Source: Streptomyces abyssomicinicus
GTDB taxonomy: Bacteria; Actinomycetota; Actinomycetes; Streptomycetales; Streptomycetaceae
Assembly: GCF_008974245.1 (NCBI RefSeq)
Contig: NZ_BBZI01000009.1
Location: 364,135-428,134, forward strand
Direction: 5' to 3'
Length of the DNA: 64,000 bases
Shown here: in pieces, positions 1 to 7,336 of the stretch
Layout: every line of letters begins with the position of its first letter
Position numbering within the stretch: position 1 is the first letter of the stretch
The notes under the pieces: generated by a model
What the model was told of the DNA's origin: nothing
What the model saw: only the letters and a program-made list of their open reading frames with translations
Database searches by the model: none
Position numbers and translations under genes: made by a program

Positions 1-17
1 TTCTCGGCGTGCGTCAT
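1..17 (-). CDS. 5' end of an unidentified leftward gene (truncated)
   Basis: An ATG read on the minus strand opens a frame coding MTHAE before the window ends. It is preceded by a very purine-rich GGGGAGGGG ribosome-binding site about 7 bases upstream, which is why I treat it as a real start. Only five codons are visible, so no function can be given. Confidence 0.4.
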
Positions 18-263
18 CGCCGTGCCCCTCCCCATTCCCCTGCCCCCTGGCCGAGCGCGGCAGCGAGGTGCGTGTGGGGCGGCGCTCGGCGAATGTTCCG
101 GCCGTAGCCGTTCTCGAACTATAGAGGGAATTGCGTTCGAACAGGGAGAGTTGCCCCGCCGCCACCATGGCCCGACGCCCACGTCGGACGCGACGACCAC
201 GACTGCCACGACGGCCGCGTCGGCCGGGATGGCCGCTGCGGCGGCCGGCCACTACGGACGACA

Positions 264-307
264 TCGGGCCCGGGCCGCCTCATGCCGATGAGGCGGCCCG
301 GGCCCGA
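264..307. terminator. 20-bp perfect hairpin downstream of the DUF5324 gene
   Basis: Two 20-base arms (264-283 and 288-307) are exact reverse complements around a 4-base loop. The hairpin lies 48 bases past the stop of the leftward DUF5324 gene and can act as its terminator. No clear U-run follows, as is usual for Streptomyces terminators. Confidence 0.7.
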
Positions 308-314
308 GAGCGAT

Positions 315-328
315 GTTCCACGTGAAAC
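315..328. promoter_or_regulatory. degenerate parS site
   Basis: GTTCCACGTGAAAC differs from the Streptomyces parS consensus GTTTCACGTGAAAC at one position. It sits just beside the 264-307 hairpin in an intergenic position, like several perfect parS sites further right. It may bind ParB weakly. Confidence 0.5.
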
Positions 329-355
329 ATCACCCGGCGTGTGAACGCCCTGAGA

Positions 356-1093
356 TCAACGGCGCTCTTCGTCGTCCGGCGAGGCCGGCGTGTTCTGCTC
401 GCCGACCGTCGAAGGCCCCGTCGTCTCATCGGTTCGGACGTCCTCCGGGGTGGGAGCGACCGGGCCACTGCCATCGGCCTCCGCCAGACTGCTCGCGTCG
501 TCCGGAACCTCAGTGGCCTCCGACGGTTCGGCCAGCCAGTCCGGGTTGGCCTGGCTGTCCCACCACCGCCAGGCGGCGAACGCCGCGGCGCCCAACAACC
601 CCAGCACAGCCGTCTTCTTGGTAAAACTACCCAGCGCGGACCTCCGGCGCCGCTTCCTCACCAGGCGCTCGATGTCCTTGGGAGACACCTGCCCGCGCAG
701 CGCGGCCAGTGCGGCGGCGCTCCGCGCGGTGGCCTCCTCCCTGACCGGGCCCGCGTTGGCACGGGCCTGCTCGATCACCGGTCGCGAGGCCTCCACGGCC
801 TGCTGGGCGGCCAGACGGGTGCGCAGCGCCGCTTCACGGGCGGCCGAATCAACCTTGGTCGGCACATAGGTGGTGGCCTGCGCCAGTCGCGGAGCCACAT
901 GGGCGCCGTACTGTGCCCGGGCCTGCCCTGCCGCCTGCGACACCACTGGCGCGAGCCGTACGCGCGCCTCGTTGGCGTACTGAGCGGCCCTGACCCTGGC
1001 CGTGTCGGCGTAGGGAGCCAGCGCCTGACCGGCGTGCAGCACGCTGTCCTTCGCCGAACCGGTCCGGGCGCGCGCGCAATTCTTGCGGGTCAC
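356..1093 (-). CDS. DUF5324 family protein
   Basis: A 245-residue protein of the Streptomyces DUF5324 family, of unknown function. The N-terminal two-thirds is a long Ala/Arg/Gln-rich helical region with a repeated pattern of Ala-Arg-Val/Gln steps, likely coiled coil. One hydrophobic segment near residues 175-195 (VLGLLGAAAFAAWRWW) could be a single membrane anchor, followed by an acidic Pro/Thr/Ser-rich tail. I chose the GTG at 1093 because GGAGGAGG lies just upstream. The gene is divergent from ppiA, next to which it is found in other streptomycetes. No enzymatic motif is visible. Confidence 0.85.
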   Translation of the reverse strand: MTRKNCARARTGSAKDSVLHAGQALAPYADTARVRAAQYANEARVRLAPVVSQAAGQARAQYGAHVAPRLAQATTYVPTKVDSAAREAALRTRLAAQQAVEASRPVIEQARANAGPVREEATARSAAALAALRGQVSPKDIERLVRKRRRRSALGSFTKKTAVLGLLGAAAFAAWRWWDSQANPDWLAEPSEATEVPDDASSLAEADGSGPVAPTPEDVRTDETTGPSTVGEQNTPASPDDEERR

Positions 1094-1363
1094 GGGTTCC
1101 TCCTCCTCGGTGGCGTACGGTTTCCATCGGCTTTCCACCCTTTGTCGGATCATGCCTGTGAGCGCCGTATCGGGCATGCCACAGCGGGCATCCGGGTCAC
1201 GATCCACGTCATGGACGGCCGAAAGAGACCGCTTCTGGAACGAGTCGGTCGACGGGGCGCAAGCGAAACCACTCGATCCGCTACGGACGACGGCCGGTGC
1301 CCGCCTCCAGGGGCGCGGCGTGCGAGGATCGTGGGAGTCACAGACGACAACGGAAGGCAGATC

Positions 1364-1885
1364 GTGGCCGAGCAGCTCTACGCCACCCTGAAGACCAATC
1401 ACGGCGACATCGAGATCCGGCTCTTCCCGGACCACGCGCCCAAGACGGTCAAGAACTTCGTCGAGCTCGCCAAGGGCGAGCGCGAGTGGGTCAACCCCGC
1501 CACCGGCCAGAAGACGTCCGACAAGCTTTACGACGGCACCGTCTTCCACCGGGTCATCAGCGGCTTCATGCTGCAGGGCGGCGACCCGCTCGGTAACGGC
1601 ACCGGCGGTCCCGGCTACCAGTTCGAGGACGAGTTCCACCCGGACCTGTCCTTCAACAAGCCCTACCTGCTGGCCATGGCCAACGCCGGACCGGGCACCA
1701 ACGGCTCGCAGTTCTTCATCACGGTCGCCCCGACGACCTGGCTGAACCGCAAGCACACGATCTTCGGTGAGGTCACCGCCGGCCAGAAGGTCGTGGACGC
1801 CATCGCCGAGACCCGGACGAACCCGCGCACCGACCGCCCGGTCGAGGACGTGACCATCCAGTCCGTGGTGATCGAGTCCCGCTGA
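1364..1885 (+). CDS. ppiA: cyclophilin-type peptidyl-prolyl cis-trans isomerase
   Basis: A 173-residue cytoplasmic cyclophilin that isomerises Xaa-Pro bonds during protein folding. The family core is plain: FHRVISGFMLQGGD, the GPGTNGSQFFIT stretch, and the substrate-pocket tryptophan in TTWLNRKHTIFGEV. There is no signal peptide. The GTG at 1364 is preceded by GGAAGG and gives the usual N-terminus (MAEQLYATLKTNHGDIEIRL); the long upstream extension of the open frame lacks a better start. It is followed by a strong hairpin and then the rhomboid gene on the same strand. Confidence 0.93.
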   Translation: MAEQLYATLKTNHGDIEIRLFPDHAPKTVKNFVELAKGEREWVNPATGQKTSDKLYDGTVFHRVISGFMLQGGDPLGNGTGGPGYQFEDEFHPDLSFNKPYLLAMANAGPGTNGSQFFITVAPTTWLNRKHTIFGEVTAGQKVVDAIAETRTNPRTDRPVEDVTIQSVVIESR

Positions 1886-1919
1886 CACGGGACCACAGGG
1901 GACCCGCGAGGGAACCTTT

Positions 1920-1952
1920 CGCCCCGCTCGCCCGTCCCGGGTGAGCGGGGCG
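1920..1952 (+). terminator. terminator after ppiA
   Basis: CGCCCCGCTC (1920-1929) pairs with GAGCGGGGCG (1943-1952). CCC/GGG pairs extend the stem inward, and the T-rich stretch GTACTGTTT follows. It separates ppiA from the rhomboid gene. Confidence 0.7.
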
Positions 1953-2011
1953 GTACTGTTTCCGCCCGCCGCCGCTCGACGAGGTGCGGGGCAGGCAGTG
2001 AGGGGATCGGA

Positions 2012-2881
2012 ATGGCCGCGGGGAACGATCCGGGCGACGGCAGCCCGCGAGGGCAGGAGCAGGACCACACCCTGCCCGGTTGCTACCGCCATCCGAACCG
2101 CGAGACGGGGATACGGTGCACCCGCTGCGACCGGCCCATCTGCACGGACTGCATGATCAACGCCTCGGTCGGCTTCCAGTGTCCCGAGTGCGTGCGGGAC
2201 GGGGCGAAGACCGGCTCCTCGGCGCCGCGCACGCTGACCGGGGCGCCGATGGTGGCGGACACCCGCCTGGTCACCAAGATCCTGCTGGGGATCAACCTCG
2301 CGGTCTTCCTCGCCGTCCAGACCGTGCCCGGCCTCGCCACGCACCTGATGCAATGGCCTCAGGGCATCGCCGTCCTGGGCGAGTGGCACCGGCTGGTCAC
2401 CTCGATGTTCACCCATGTCGACCTGCGGCACATCGCGCTGAACATGCTGACCCTGTGGCTGGTGGGCGGCCCGCTCGAGGCGGCACTGGGACGTGCCCGC
2501 TACCTCGCGCTCTACCTCGTCTCCGGACTGGCGGGAAGTGCCCTCGGCTACCTGCTGATGCCCGCGGACAGCACCGCGCTGGGCGCTTCAGGGGCCACCT
2601 TCGGCCTCTTCGGCGCTCTGCTGATGCTTCAGCGCAGGCTCAACCGGGACCTGCGCCCCGTCCTGTTGCTCCTGGTTCTCAACCTGGCACTGCCTTTCGT
2701 GCCGGGAACCTCCATCGGCTGGCAGGCCCACGTCGGCGGACTGGTCGCGGGCGGCGTGATCGGCTTCGCGATGCTGCGGGCCAAGGGCCCCCGCAGGACG
2801 CTCATCCAGTACGGAAGCTGTGCCCTGGTGCTTGTCGCAGCGGTGGGCATCACTCTGTTGAGAACTGCCCAGCTCACCTGA
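2012..2881 (+). CDS. rhomboid family intramembrane serine protease with N-terminal zinc finger
   Basis: A 289-residue polytopic membrane protease that should cut transmembrane substrates inside the membrane. The N-terminus (about residues 23-60) carries a B-box-like zinc ribbon with paired cysteines and a histidine (CYRH, CTRC, CTDC, CPEC), seen in actinobacterial rhomboids. Then come about six membrane segments. The rhomboid signatures are present: the HxxxN-type loop (MFTHVDLRHIALNM), the catalytic serine in ALGASGATFG (about residue 194), and the catalytic histidine in WQAHVGGL (about 239). It belongs to the conserved ppiA-rhomboid-crgA neighbourhood. Confidence 0.92.
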   Translation: MAAGNDPGDGSPRGQEQDHTLPGCYRHPNRETGIRCTRCDRPICTDCMINASVGFQCPECVRDGAKTGSSAPRTLTGAPMVADTRLVTKILLGINLAVFLAVQTVPGLATHLMQWPQGIAVLGEWHRLVTSMFTHVDLRHIALNMLTLWLVGGPLEAALGRARYLALYLVSGLAGSALGYLLMPADSTALGASGATFGLFGALLMLQRRLNRDLRPVLLLLVLNLALPFVPGTSIGWQAHVGGLVAGGVIGFAMLRAKGPRRTLIQYGSCALVLVAAVGITLLRTAQLT

Positions 2882-2903
2882 GCCATCGCCCAGAGTCACA
2901 GCT

Positions 2904-3102
2904 CTGTCCACAGGTTCGCACCGACTCCGTCCTCACCTGGGAAAACACTGAACCCCCTGCGACCGTCCGCGGTTTCCGCAGGTCAGGCCGAGGGGGAACA
3001 GGTTTTCGAGCAGTGAGGGATCGGTCACATCCGATCCGGCCCCGCAGGGGTTATCCACAGATCTTCTTTTCTTTTCCACCTGTGGATAACTCCTGTGGAT
3101 AA
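2904..3102. promoter_or_regulatory. cluster of DnaA boxes between rhomboid and crgA
   Basis: This non-coding spacer contains CTGTCCACA (2904-2912) and three exact E. coli-type boxes: TTATCCACA at 3051-3059 (+), TGTGGATAA at 3081-3089 (-) and TGTGGATAA at 3094-3102 (-). A T-rich run lies between the first two exact boxes. These are better matches than most boxes inside oriC, 32 kb away. Such extra-origin clusters titrate DnaA in S. coelicolor; here that role is inferred. No gene is seen in 2882-3128. Confidence 0.75.
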
Positions 3103-3128
3103 CCCGGTGGAAAGGTGGGCTCAGGCCC

Positions 3129-3386
3129 CTACTTCCACTGGGTGGAAACCGCGAACCCCGCGGCGATGAAGCCGAAGCCCACCACGATGTTCCAGTTCCC
3201 GAGCGCCTCGAGGGGCAGCGAACCGTCCGTCACGTAGAAGATGACGATCCAGGCCAGCCCGATGAGGAAGAGCGCCAGCATCACCGGAGCCACCCAGGCG
3301 CGATTGGTCAGCTTGATCGCCGCCGGCTGCGTCCTGGCCGCGGGCGGCGTGTAGTCGGCCTTCTTGCGGATACGTGACTTCGGCAC
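3129..3386 (-). CDS. crgA: cell division protein CrgA
   Basis: An 85-residue membrane protein of the CrgA family, which coordinates growth and septation in actinomycetes by interacting with FtsZ-ring and peptidoglycan proteins. It has the basic N-terminus MPKSRIRKKADYTPP, two membrane helices (about residues 33-52 and 65-81) and the conserved C-terminal TQWK. The GTG at 3386 is preceded by AGGAGAG and gives the normal family length. It is transcribed against its neighbours, as in other actinobacteria. Confidence 0.95.
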   Translation of the reverse strand: MPKSRIRKKADYTPPAARTQPAAIKLTNRAWVAPVMLALFLIGLAWIVIFYVTDGSLPLEALGNWNIVVGFGFIAAGFAVSTQWK

Positions 3387-3548
3387 GAGGGTCTCTCCTG
3401 TCGATGCGCTGCGTGCCGCGCTGGAACGGTGCACGCTCCGGGGCAGCTGCTAAGGGATGTTCAGATGTACAGCAAAGGGACGACTGAGCACTCCCCCGGG
3501 CGTCCGTTAGCGTAGTGCTTCCGTGGCGCCGAAGGAGACAAGGGTACG

Positions 3549-4343
3549 TTGAGCAATTCTGCCGACTCCCCGGGGACGGGCACCAGCCCCGGCCGCTTCC
3601 GGTTCCGACCCGTGAGGGTCCTCACACTGGCCGTGTTCGCCTTGGCCGGGCTGCTCTTCGCGACCAGCTTCCACACCGCCAAGGGCACCAACATCCGTAC
3701 CGACGACTCCCTGCTGCGCCTTTCGGACCTCATCCACGAGCGCAGCCGGGAGAACGCGGGGCTCCAGAAGTCCAACGCGGCCCTTCGCGAGGAGGTCGAC
3801 GCCCTGGCCGCCCGCGAGCAGGGCACGACGGACGCCGAGGACGCCGAGCTCCAGGAGCTGGAGCGGGCCGCCGGAACCGAGCCGGTCAAGGGCGAAGCGG
3901 TCACCGTCACGCTCAACGACGCCCCGCCGGACGCCACCGCCAAGCTGCCCGGCTATCCCGAGCCGGAACCCGACTACCTGGTCATCCACCAGCAGGACCT
4001 GCAGGCCGTGGTGAACGCCCTCTGGAAGGGCGGCGCCGAGGGCATCCAGGTCATGGACCAGCGGCTGATCTCCACCAGCGCGGTGCGCTGCGTGGGCAAC
4101 ACCCTGATCCTCCAGGGCCGGGTCTACTCCCCGCCCTACAAGGTCACCGCGGTCGGCGACCCCGAGCGGCTGCAGAAGGCCCTCGCGGAGTCCCCCGCGA
4201 TCCAGAACTACATGATCTACGTGAACGTCTACGGCCTGGGCTGGAAGGTCGAGGAGGACGGCGTCCGCACCCTTCCCGGTTATACCGGTGCGGTCGACCT
4301 CCAGTACGCCCGGCCCGCCGGAAACGGGTCCCCGAGGCCCTAG
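3549..4343 (+). CDS. DUF881 family membrane-anchored protein
   Basis: A 264-residue protein of the DUF881 family (M. tuberculosis Rv0012-like), function unknown. A short basic N-terminus is followed by one membrane segment (about residues 20-37, VLTLAVFALAGLLFATSF). A coiled-coil stretch comes next (about 55-110), then a soluble extracytoplasmic domain with the family stretch LVIHQQDLQAVVNALWKGGAE. The TTG start has AAGGAG and AAGGG upstream, and no ATG or GTG fits better. The gene is in the conserved crgA-DUF881-trpG-sortase group, suggesting an envelope role. Confidence 0.85.
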   Translation: MSNSADSPGTGTSPGRFRFRPVRVLTLAVFALAGLLFATSFHTAKGTNIRTDDSLLRLSDLIHERSRENAGLQKSNAALREEVDALAAREQGTTDAEDAELQELERAAGTEPVKGEAVTVTLNDAPPDATAKLPGYPEPEPDYLVIHQQDLQAVVNALWKGGAEGIQVMDQRLISTSAVRCVGNTLILQGRVYSPPYKVTAVGDPERLQKALAESPAIQNYMIYVNVYGLGWKVEEDGVRTLPGYTGAVDLQYARPAGNGSPRP

Positions 4344-4434
4344 TCTGGTGCAGTACGGCTCCGTGATGCACGCGCGCGCAAGCGATCCGCGTGACGAACG
4401 TGACGAAGGCGACGAAGGGGAGGGGTAGGTACCC

Positions 4435-4596
4435 GTGTACGGCTGGATCTGGCGGCATCTGCCGGGCAACACCTGGGTGAAGGCCCTGCTCTCGCTGTTC
4501 CTCGTGCTGGCCGCGGTGTACGTGCTGTTCCAGTACGTCTTCCCGTGGGCCGAGCCGCTCCTTCCCTTCGGCGATGCGACGGTGGACGAACAATGA
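4435..4596 (+). CDS. small conserved single-pass membrane protein
   Basis: A 53-residue protein starting at GTG 4435 after a GGGGAGGGG stretch. It opens with YGWIWRHLPGNTWVKA, followed by one hydrophobic helix (about residues 18-42) and a short acidic tail ending DATVDEQ. Its stop overlaps the trpG start (ATGA), so the two are translationally coupled. A small protein of this kind sits before trpG in other streptomycetes. I know no function; a membrane-partner role for the adjacent DUF881 or sortase proteins is only a guess. Confidence 0.75.
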   Translation: MYGWIWRHLPGNTWVKALLSLFLVLAAVYVLFQYVFPWAEPLLPFGDATVDEQ

Positions 4597-5231
4597 GCGC
4601 GCGGATCCTCGTGGTCGACAACTACGACAGTTTCGTCTTCAACCTCGTCCAGTACCTGTACCAGCTGGGCGCGGAGTGCGAGGTGCTGCGCAACGACGAG
4701 GTGAGCCTCGCCCACGCCGAGCAGGGCTTCGACGGCGTACTGCTCTCGCCCGGCCCGGGCTCGCCCGAGGAGGCCGGGGTCTGCGTCGACATGGTGCGCC
4801 ACTGCGCCACGGCCGGCGTTCCGGTCTTCGGCGTCTGCCTCGGCATGCAGTCGATGCAGGTGGCCTACGGCGGCGTGGTGAACCGCGCGCCGCAGCTCCT
4901 GCACGGCAAGACCTCCCCGGTCGAGCACGGAGGCAAGGGCGTCTTCGCGGGCCTGCCCTCCCCGTTCACCGCCACCCGGTACCACTCGCTGGCCGCCGAC
5001 CCGGTGACCGTCCCCGACGAGCTCGAGGTGACCGCGCGGACCGCGGACGGCATCGTCATGGGGCTGCGCCATCGCGAACTGCCGGTGGAGGGCGTGCAGT
5101 TCCACCCCGAGTCGGTGCTGACCGAGCACGGTCACCGGATGCTGGCCAACTGGCTGGCCGAGTGCGGTGACCCGGAGGCGGTGGCGCGCTCGCAGGGGCT
5201 GGCGCCGGTCGTCGGCAGGTCCACGGCGTGA
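4593..5231 (+). CDS. trpG: aminodeoxychorismate/anthranilate synthase glutamine amidotransferase subunit
   Basis: A 212-residue class I glutamine amidotransferase that supplies ammonia to a chorismate-using partner (PabB or TrpE). The oxyanion-hole motif LLSPGPGSPEEAG, the nucleophile in FGVCLGMQ (about Cys81) and the His-Glu pair in VQFHPESVL (about 171-173) are all present. There is no adjacent chorismate-binding subunit. The same gene accompanies pknB/sortase genes in actinobacteria, so the partner is elsewhere. pabA is an equally fair name. It overlaps both neighbours by 4 bases (ATGA, GTGA). Confidence 0.92.
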   Translation: MSARILVVDNYDSFVFNLVQYLYQLGAECEVLRNDEVSLAHAEQGFDGVLLSPGPGSPEEAGVCVDMVRHCATAGVPVFGVCLGMQSMQVAYGGVVNRAPQLLHGKTSPVEHGGKGVFAGLPSPFTATRYHSLAADPVTVPDELEVTARTADGIVMGLRHRELPVEGVQFHPESVLTEHGHRMLANWLAECGDPEAVARSQGLAPVVGRSTA

Positions 5232-6538
5232 CCGGGTGGCGCCCCGAGGACGACGAAACGGTGGCGCTGCGCATACCCCCGTCCTCCCCGGGGGGCCCCG
5301 CCGATCCGTTCGGGACCGATCCGTTCGGCGCCGCAGGTCCGGTGGGGCCGGCCGATCCGTTCCGTGACGCCGGCGCGGAGATCCCTTTCGGCGACGGCGG
5401 ACACCACGCGGCCGACGGACACCACGCCGCCGACGGACACCAGGCCACCGACGGGCGCCGGGGGGACGCCGGGCGCCACGCGGCCGCCGGCCCGCACCCC
5501 GCTCCGGCGGCGGACGGCCCGCTCCCGCACGCCGCGCAGGCTCCCGACCCCTCCAGCACCATGCGGCTGGCCGTCGTCTCCCTGCCCGGCGTCGACGCGT
5601 CCGCGGACGCCGCGTCCACCGGGACCGGAACGTCCGACGCCGCGGCGTCGTCTTCGCCGTCCACCGCGGCGGGGCCCGCGGACGGCGGCCGGGCGGCCCG
5701 CAGACGGGCCGCCGCCGCGGCCAAGGGCCGCCGTGGACGCCGGGCCGCGCCGCGCTCCGCCGAGACCGCGGCGGACGCGTCCGGGCCGGACGCCGGCGCC
5801 GGCGCCGAGGGGAGCACGTCCCTCTCCCGGGTGGAACGCCGCCGCGCGGAGAGGGCCCGCAGACCCGGGCCGGCCGTGCTGATCAGCCGCGCGGTGGGCG
5901 AGCTGTTCATCACCACCGGCGTGCTGATGATCCTCTTCGTCGCCTACCAGCTGTGGTGGACCAACGTCCTCGCCGCCGCCGACGTGGACCGCGAGACCGT
6001 CCAGCTCCAGGACGACTGGGACAAGGGGGCACGCGACCCCGGCTCCTTCGAGCCCGGCCAGGGCTTCGCCCTCCTCCACATCCCCACCCTCGACGTGGTG
6101 GTGCCGGTCGCCGAGGGCATCGACAAGGAGAAGGTGCTGGACCGCGGCATGGTCGGGCACTACGACGAGGAGAGCATCCCGACCGCCATGCCGGGCGACG
6201 ACTCGGGCAACTTCGGACTCGCCGGGCACCGCAACACCCACGGCGAGCCCTTCCGGTACATCAACCGCCTGAAGCCGGGTGACCCGATCGTGGTGGAGAC
6301 CCGCGACACCTACTACGTGTACCGGATGACCTCGATCCTTCCGTCCACCTCACCCGGCAACGTCTCCGTCCTCGACCCCGTACCGCCGGGGTCGGGTTTC
6401 GCCGGCCCGGGCCGCTACATCACACTGACCACCTGCACCCCGGAGTTCACCAGCACCTACCGGATGATCGTCTGGGGCAAGATGGACGAGGAACGCCCGC
6501 GTGACGAGGGGAAGCCCGACGCGCTGGTGAACCCGTGA
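5228..6538 (+). CDS. class E sortase with long N-terminal extension
   Basis: A 436-residue membrane-anchored transpeptidase. About 215 N-terminal residues are disordered (Gly/Ala/Pro/His then Arg-rich) and presumably cytoplasmic. One membrane helix follows (about 217-240), with the characteristic YQLWWTN just after it. The sortase barrel holds the catalytic His in LAGHRNTHG (about 333), Cys in TLTTCTPEF (about 402) and Arg in TYRMIVWG (about 411). Class E sortases attach chaplins and other LAxTG proteins to the wall in Streptomyces. GTG overlaps trpG (GTGA). Position suggests the srtE1/srtE2 pair; I do not assign which. Confidence 0.93.
   Translation: MTGWRPEDDETVALRIPPSSPGGPADPFGTDPFGAAGPVGPADPFRDAGAEIPFGDGGHHAADGHHAADGHQATDGRRGDAGRHAAAGPHPAPAADGPLPHAAQAPDPSSTMRLAVVSLPGVDASADAASTGTGTSDAAASSSPSTAAGPADGGRAARRRAAAAAKGRRGRRAAPRSAETAADASGPDAGAGAEGSTSLSRVERRRAERARRPGPAVLISRAVGELFITTGVLMILFVAYQLWWTNVLAAADVDRETVQLQDDWDKGARDPGSFEPGQGFALLHIPTLDVVVPVAEGIDKEKVLDRGMVGHYDEESIPTAMPGDDSGNFGLAGHRNTHGEPFRYINRLKPGDPIVVETRDTYYVYRMTSILPSTSPGNVSVLDPVPPGSGFAGPGRYITLTTCTPEFTSTYRMIVWGKMDEERPRDEGKPDALVNP
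5401..5454 (+). repeat. 18-bp tandem repeat, three units, in sortase N-terminus
   Basis: Units at 5401-5418, 5419-5436 and 5437-5454 encode HHAADG, HHAADG and HQATDG-type hexapeptides in frame. The repeat lies in the disordered cytoplasmic tail, so copy number may vary without harming catalysis. Confidence 0.8.
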
Positions 6539-6574
6539 CAGGGTGAGTACGGGACACGACGGGGGACGGCCACG

Positions 6575-7336
6575 GTGGCAACGGTGGAGCACGACCGGAG
6601 CGGCGAGGACACACGCCCGCACCGGCACAACGGCGGTCGTGTCTCCCGGGGGCCCGTGGCCACGCTGGTCGGCCTCCTGGGGGAGCTGCTGATGACGGCC
6701 GGCGTGGTGCTCGGCCTCTTCGTCGTCTACTCGCTGTGGTGGACCAACCTGCTCGCCGACCGCGCTGCGGACCGGGAGAGCGACCGGATCCGCGACCAGT
6801 GGGAACAGGCGGTGGAGGGCGCCGGCGGACCCGGCAGCCTGGACACCAAGGGCGGCATCGGCTTCCTGCACGTCCCGACCATGGACGACGACCAGATACT
6901 GGTGAAGAAGGGCACCGACCCCAAGGTGCTCGACGACGGCGCGGCCGGCTACTACACCGACCCGGTCAAGGCCACACTCCCCACCAGCGGCAAGGACGGC
7001 AACTTCTCCCTGGCCGCGCACCGCGACGGGCACGGGGCCAAGTTCCACGGCATCCACAAGATCCGCGAGGGCGACCCGATCGTCTTCGAGAGCAAGGACA
7101 AGTGGTACGTCTACAAGGTCTTCGAGATCCTCCCGGAGACCTCCAAGTACAACGTCGGCGTGCTGAAGCCGGTGCCCGAGGAGTCCGGGCGGAAGAAGGC
7201 CGGCAAGTACATCACGCTGACCACCTGCACCCCGATGTACACCTCCGAGCACCGCTACATCGTCTGGGGAGAACTGGTCCGGGTGGACCCGGTCGACGAC
7301 CGGCGGACCCCGCCCAAGGAGATCAAGAACTCCTAG
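6575..7336 (+). CDS. class E sortase, short form
   Basis: A 253-residue second sortase, 36 bases after the first. Its N-terminus is short (about 28 residues), then a membrane helix (about 30-52) with the same SLWWTN motif. The catalytic His is in LAAHRDGHG (about 148), the Cys in TLTTCTPMY (about 217) and the Arg in SEHRYIVWG. The GTG at 6575 follows GGGGGACGG. Tandem class E sortases are a Streptomyces hallmark needed for aerial development. No LAxTG substrate gene lies in this window. The last 14 bases overlap the convergent polymerase gene. Confidence 0.93.
   Translation: MATVEHDRSGEDTRPHRHNGGRVSRGPVATLVGLLGELLMTAGVVLGLFVVYSLWWTNLLADRAADRESDRIRDQWEQAVEGAGGPGSLDTKGGIGFLHVPTMDDDQILVKKGTDPKVLDDGAAGYYTDPVKATLPTSGKDGNFSLAAHRDGHGAKFHGIHKIREGDPIVFESKDKWYVYKVFEILPETSKYNVGVLKPVPEESGRKKAGKYITLTTCTPMYTSEHRYIVWGELVRVDPVDDRRTPPKEIKNS

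Noticed and set aside
166..325. Small Arg/Pro-rich frame starting ATG at 166
   Set aside because: It has poor coding character, no good ribosome-binding site and runs through the 20-bp hairpin at 264-307.
1094..2431. Long minus-strand open frame covering ppiA and rhomboid
   Set aside because: It is an antisense shadow; the plus-strand cyclophilin and rhomboid are unmistakable and only its last part (356-1093) is the DUF5324 gene.
5228..7336. Search for a sortase substrate (LAxTG) next to the sortases
   Set aside because: None of the secreted proteins in the window ends with an LAxTG motif, membrane helix and basic tail.
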